Positions 63,495 through 64,000 of a stretch of 64,000 nt of DNA are shown piece by piece (the stretch's first letter is position 1; each line of letters opens with the position of its first letter). This stretch comes from Wolfiporia cocos (lineage: Eukaryota; Basidiomycota; Agaricomycetes; Polyporales; Phaeolaceae): positions 1,116,001 to 1,180,000 of the forward strand of contig JACCLO010000004.1 of the NCBI GenBank assembly GCA_029448655.1, given 5' to 3'. The notes under the pieces are model-generated. The model ran no database searches and was not told where the DNA came from. It saw only the letters and a program-made list of their open reading frames with translations. A program made the translations under genes and the position numbers.

Positions 63495-64000
63495 GTTGTT
63501 GTCATCGGAGATGGTTAACGATGTGATCCATTTGAATGCTGGGAGAGAGAGGACCCTGCAGCGGGAGAACAGTAGAGCTACCCTGGCGATTAATTGCCTT
63601 CAGAACCAGAAGACATGGAGTCATGATGATGACACGCGGAGACGTCATTTAAACTGAGTGCGAGCTTCACAGCGAGTAGGCCGCCTGACGGGCGCTCGGA
63701 ATCTATGTGTATCTCCCGCGGGGAGCTGTACGCGAAATAGTACGACGTCATCCACCCGCTGAAATATTCCATCAGTTAAGTCCGACCAAACAATGTGGCG
63801 CCGCAAGTGTGTTCTAGTCCTGAACGCGCTACCAGTAGCTTGACTTGTCCCGTCATGACATATGCGTACGGTGTGAGTTCATTCTCTATATCGAGACTAG
63901 CTAAAATATCATCGATCGCGAGCTCCAAGCTACTAGGAGTACAAGGAACATGTGATGGTTGTACAGTCGATGATCGGGCAGCCGGCTGCCAGTACCCAGT
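63495..64000. other. Upstream region of P450-7
   Basis: No gene is recognised in the last 506 bases. Confidence 0.4.

Overview
The window is nuclear DNA of a filamentous basidiomycete. Genes carry many 45-65 bp GT-AG introns and very small exons. There is an array of cytochrome P450 genes, a LARGE-like glycosyltransferase, F-box proteins, and a dense load of Ty3/gypsy and hAT-type elements. A wood-decay Agaricomycete, perhaps Polyporales, fits best; this placement rests on gene content and recalled family resemblance only.

Layout. 1-7.2 kb: two nested Ty3/gypsy retrotransposons, with the 3' part of element A (pol, an unusual zinc-knuckle ORF, 3' LTR) sitting inside the pol gene of element B. 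7.6-8.6 kb: a non-autonomous hAT element with an exact 8-bp target duplication. 10.0-14.2 kb: two convergent host genes, 6-phosphofructo-2-kinase/fructose-2,6-bisphosphatase and a type II membrane glycosyltransferase. 15.8-47.2 kb: a P450 region with five members of one closely related group (P450-1 to -5) and a relic of another (P450-6), plus two F-box genes. P450-1 and P450-6 are decayed, P450-2 is split by a solo LTR, and P450-3, -4 and -5 look intact and lie in tandem on the minus strand. 47-51.5 kb: transposon-rich stretch (hAT element, solo LTR, foldback element, internally repeated F-box-derived repeat). 55-64 kb: compact host genes, namely an isoprenylcysteine methyltransferase-like gene, a DDX41-type DEAD-box helicase, GAL7 (divergent from the helicase) and an intact P450 of the second group (P450-7).

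The host genes show no shared pathway. PFK2/FBPase2 and GAL7 are core sugar metabolism, DDX41 is RNA processing, and the P450s are a lineage-specific detoxification or secondary-metabolism expansion. The region is shaped mainly by insertions, several provable from the sequence by target-site duplications (TSDs). In one case a related repeat elsewhere in the window preserves the empty site.

The most noteworthy observations are: a gag-like CCHC zinc-knuckle ORF placed 3' of pol in element A; a 1,061-bp solo LTR sitting in a P450 coding exon whose reading frame resumes exactly after the duplication; a nested hAT/LTR insertion with its empty-site paralogue 31 kb away; and non-consensus residues in helicase motif V of the DDX41 gene. 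Exon boundaries were read by eye from frame, splice signals and family conservation and have not been checked against transcripts.
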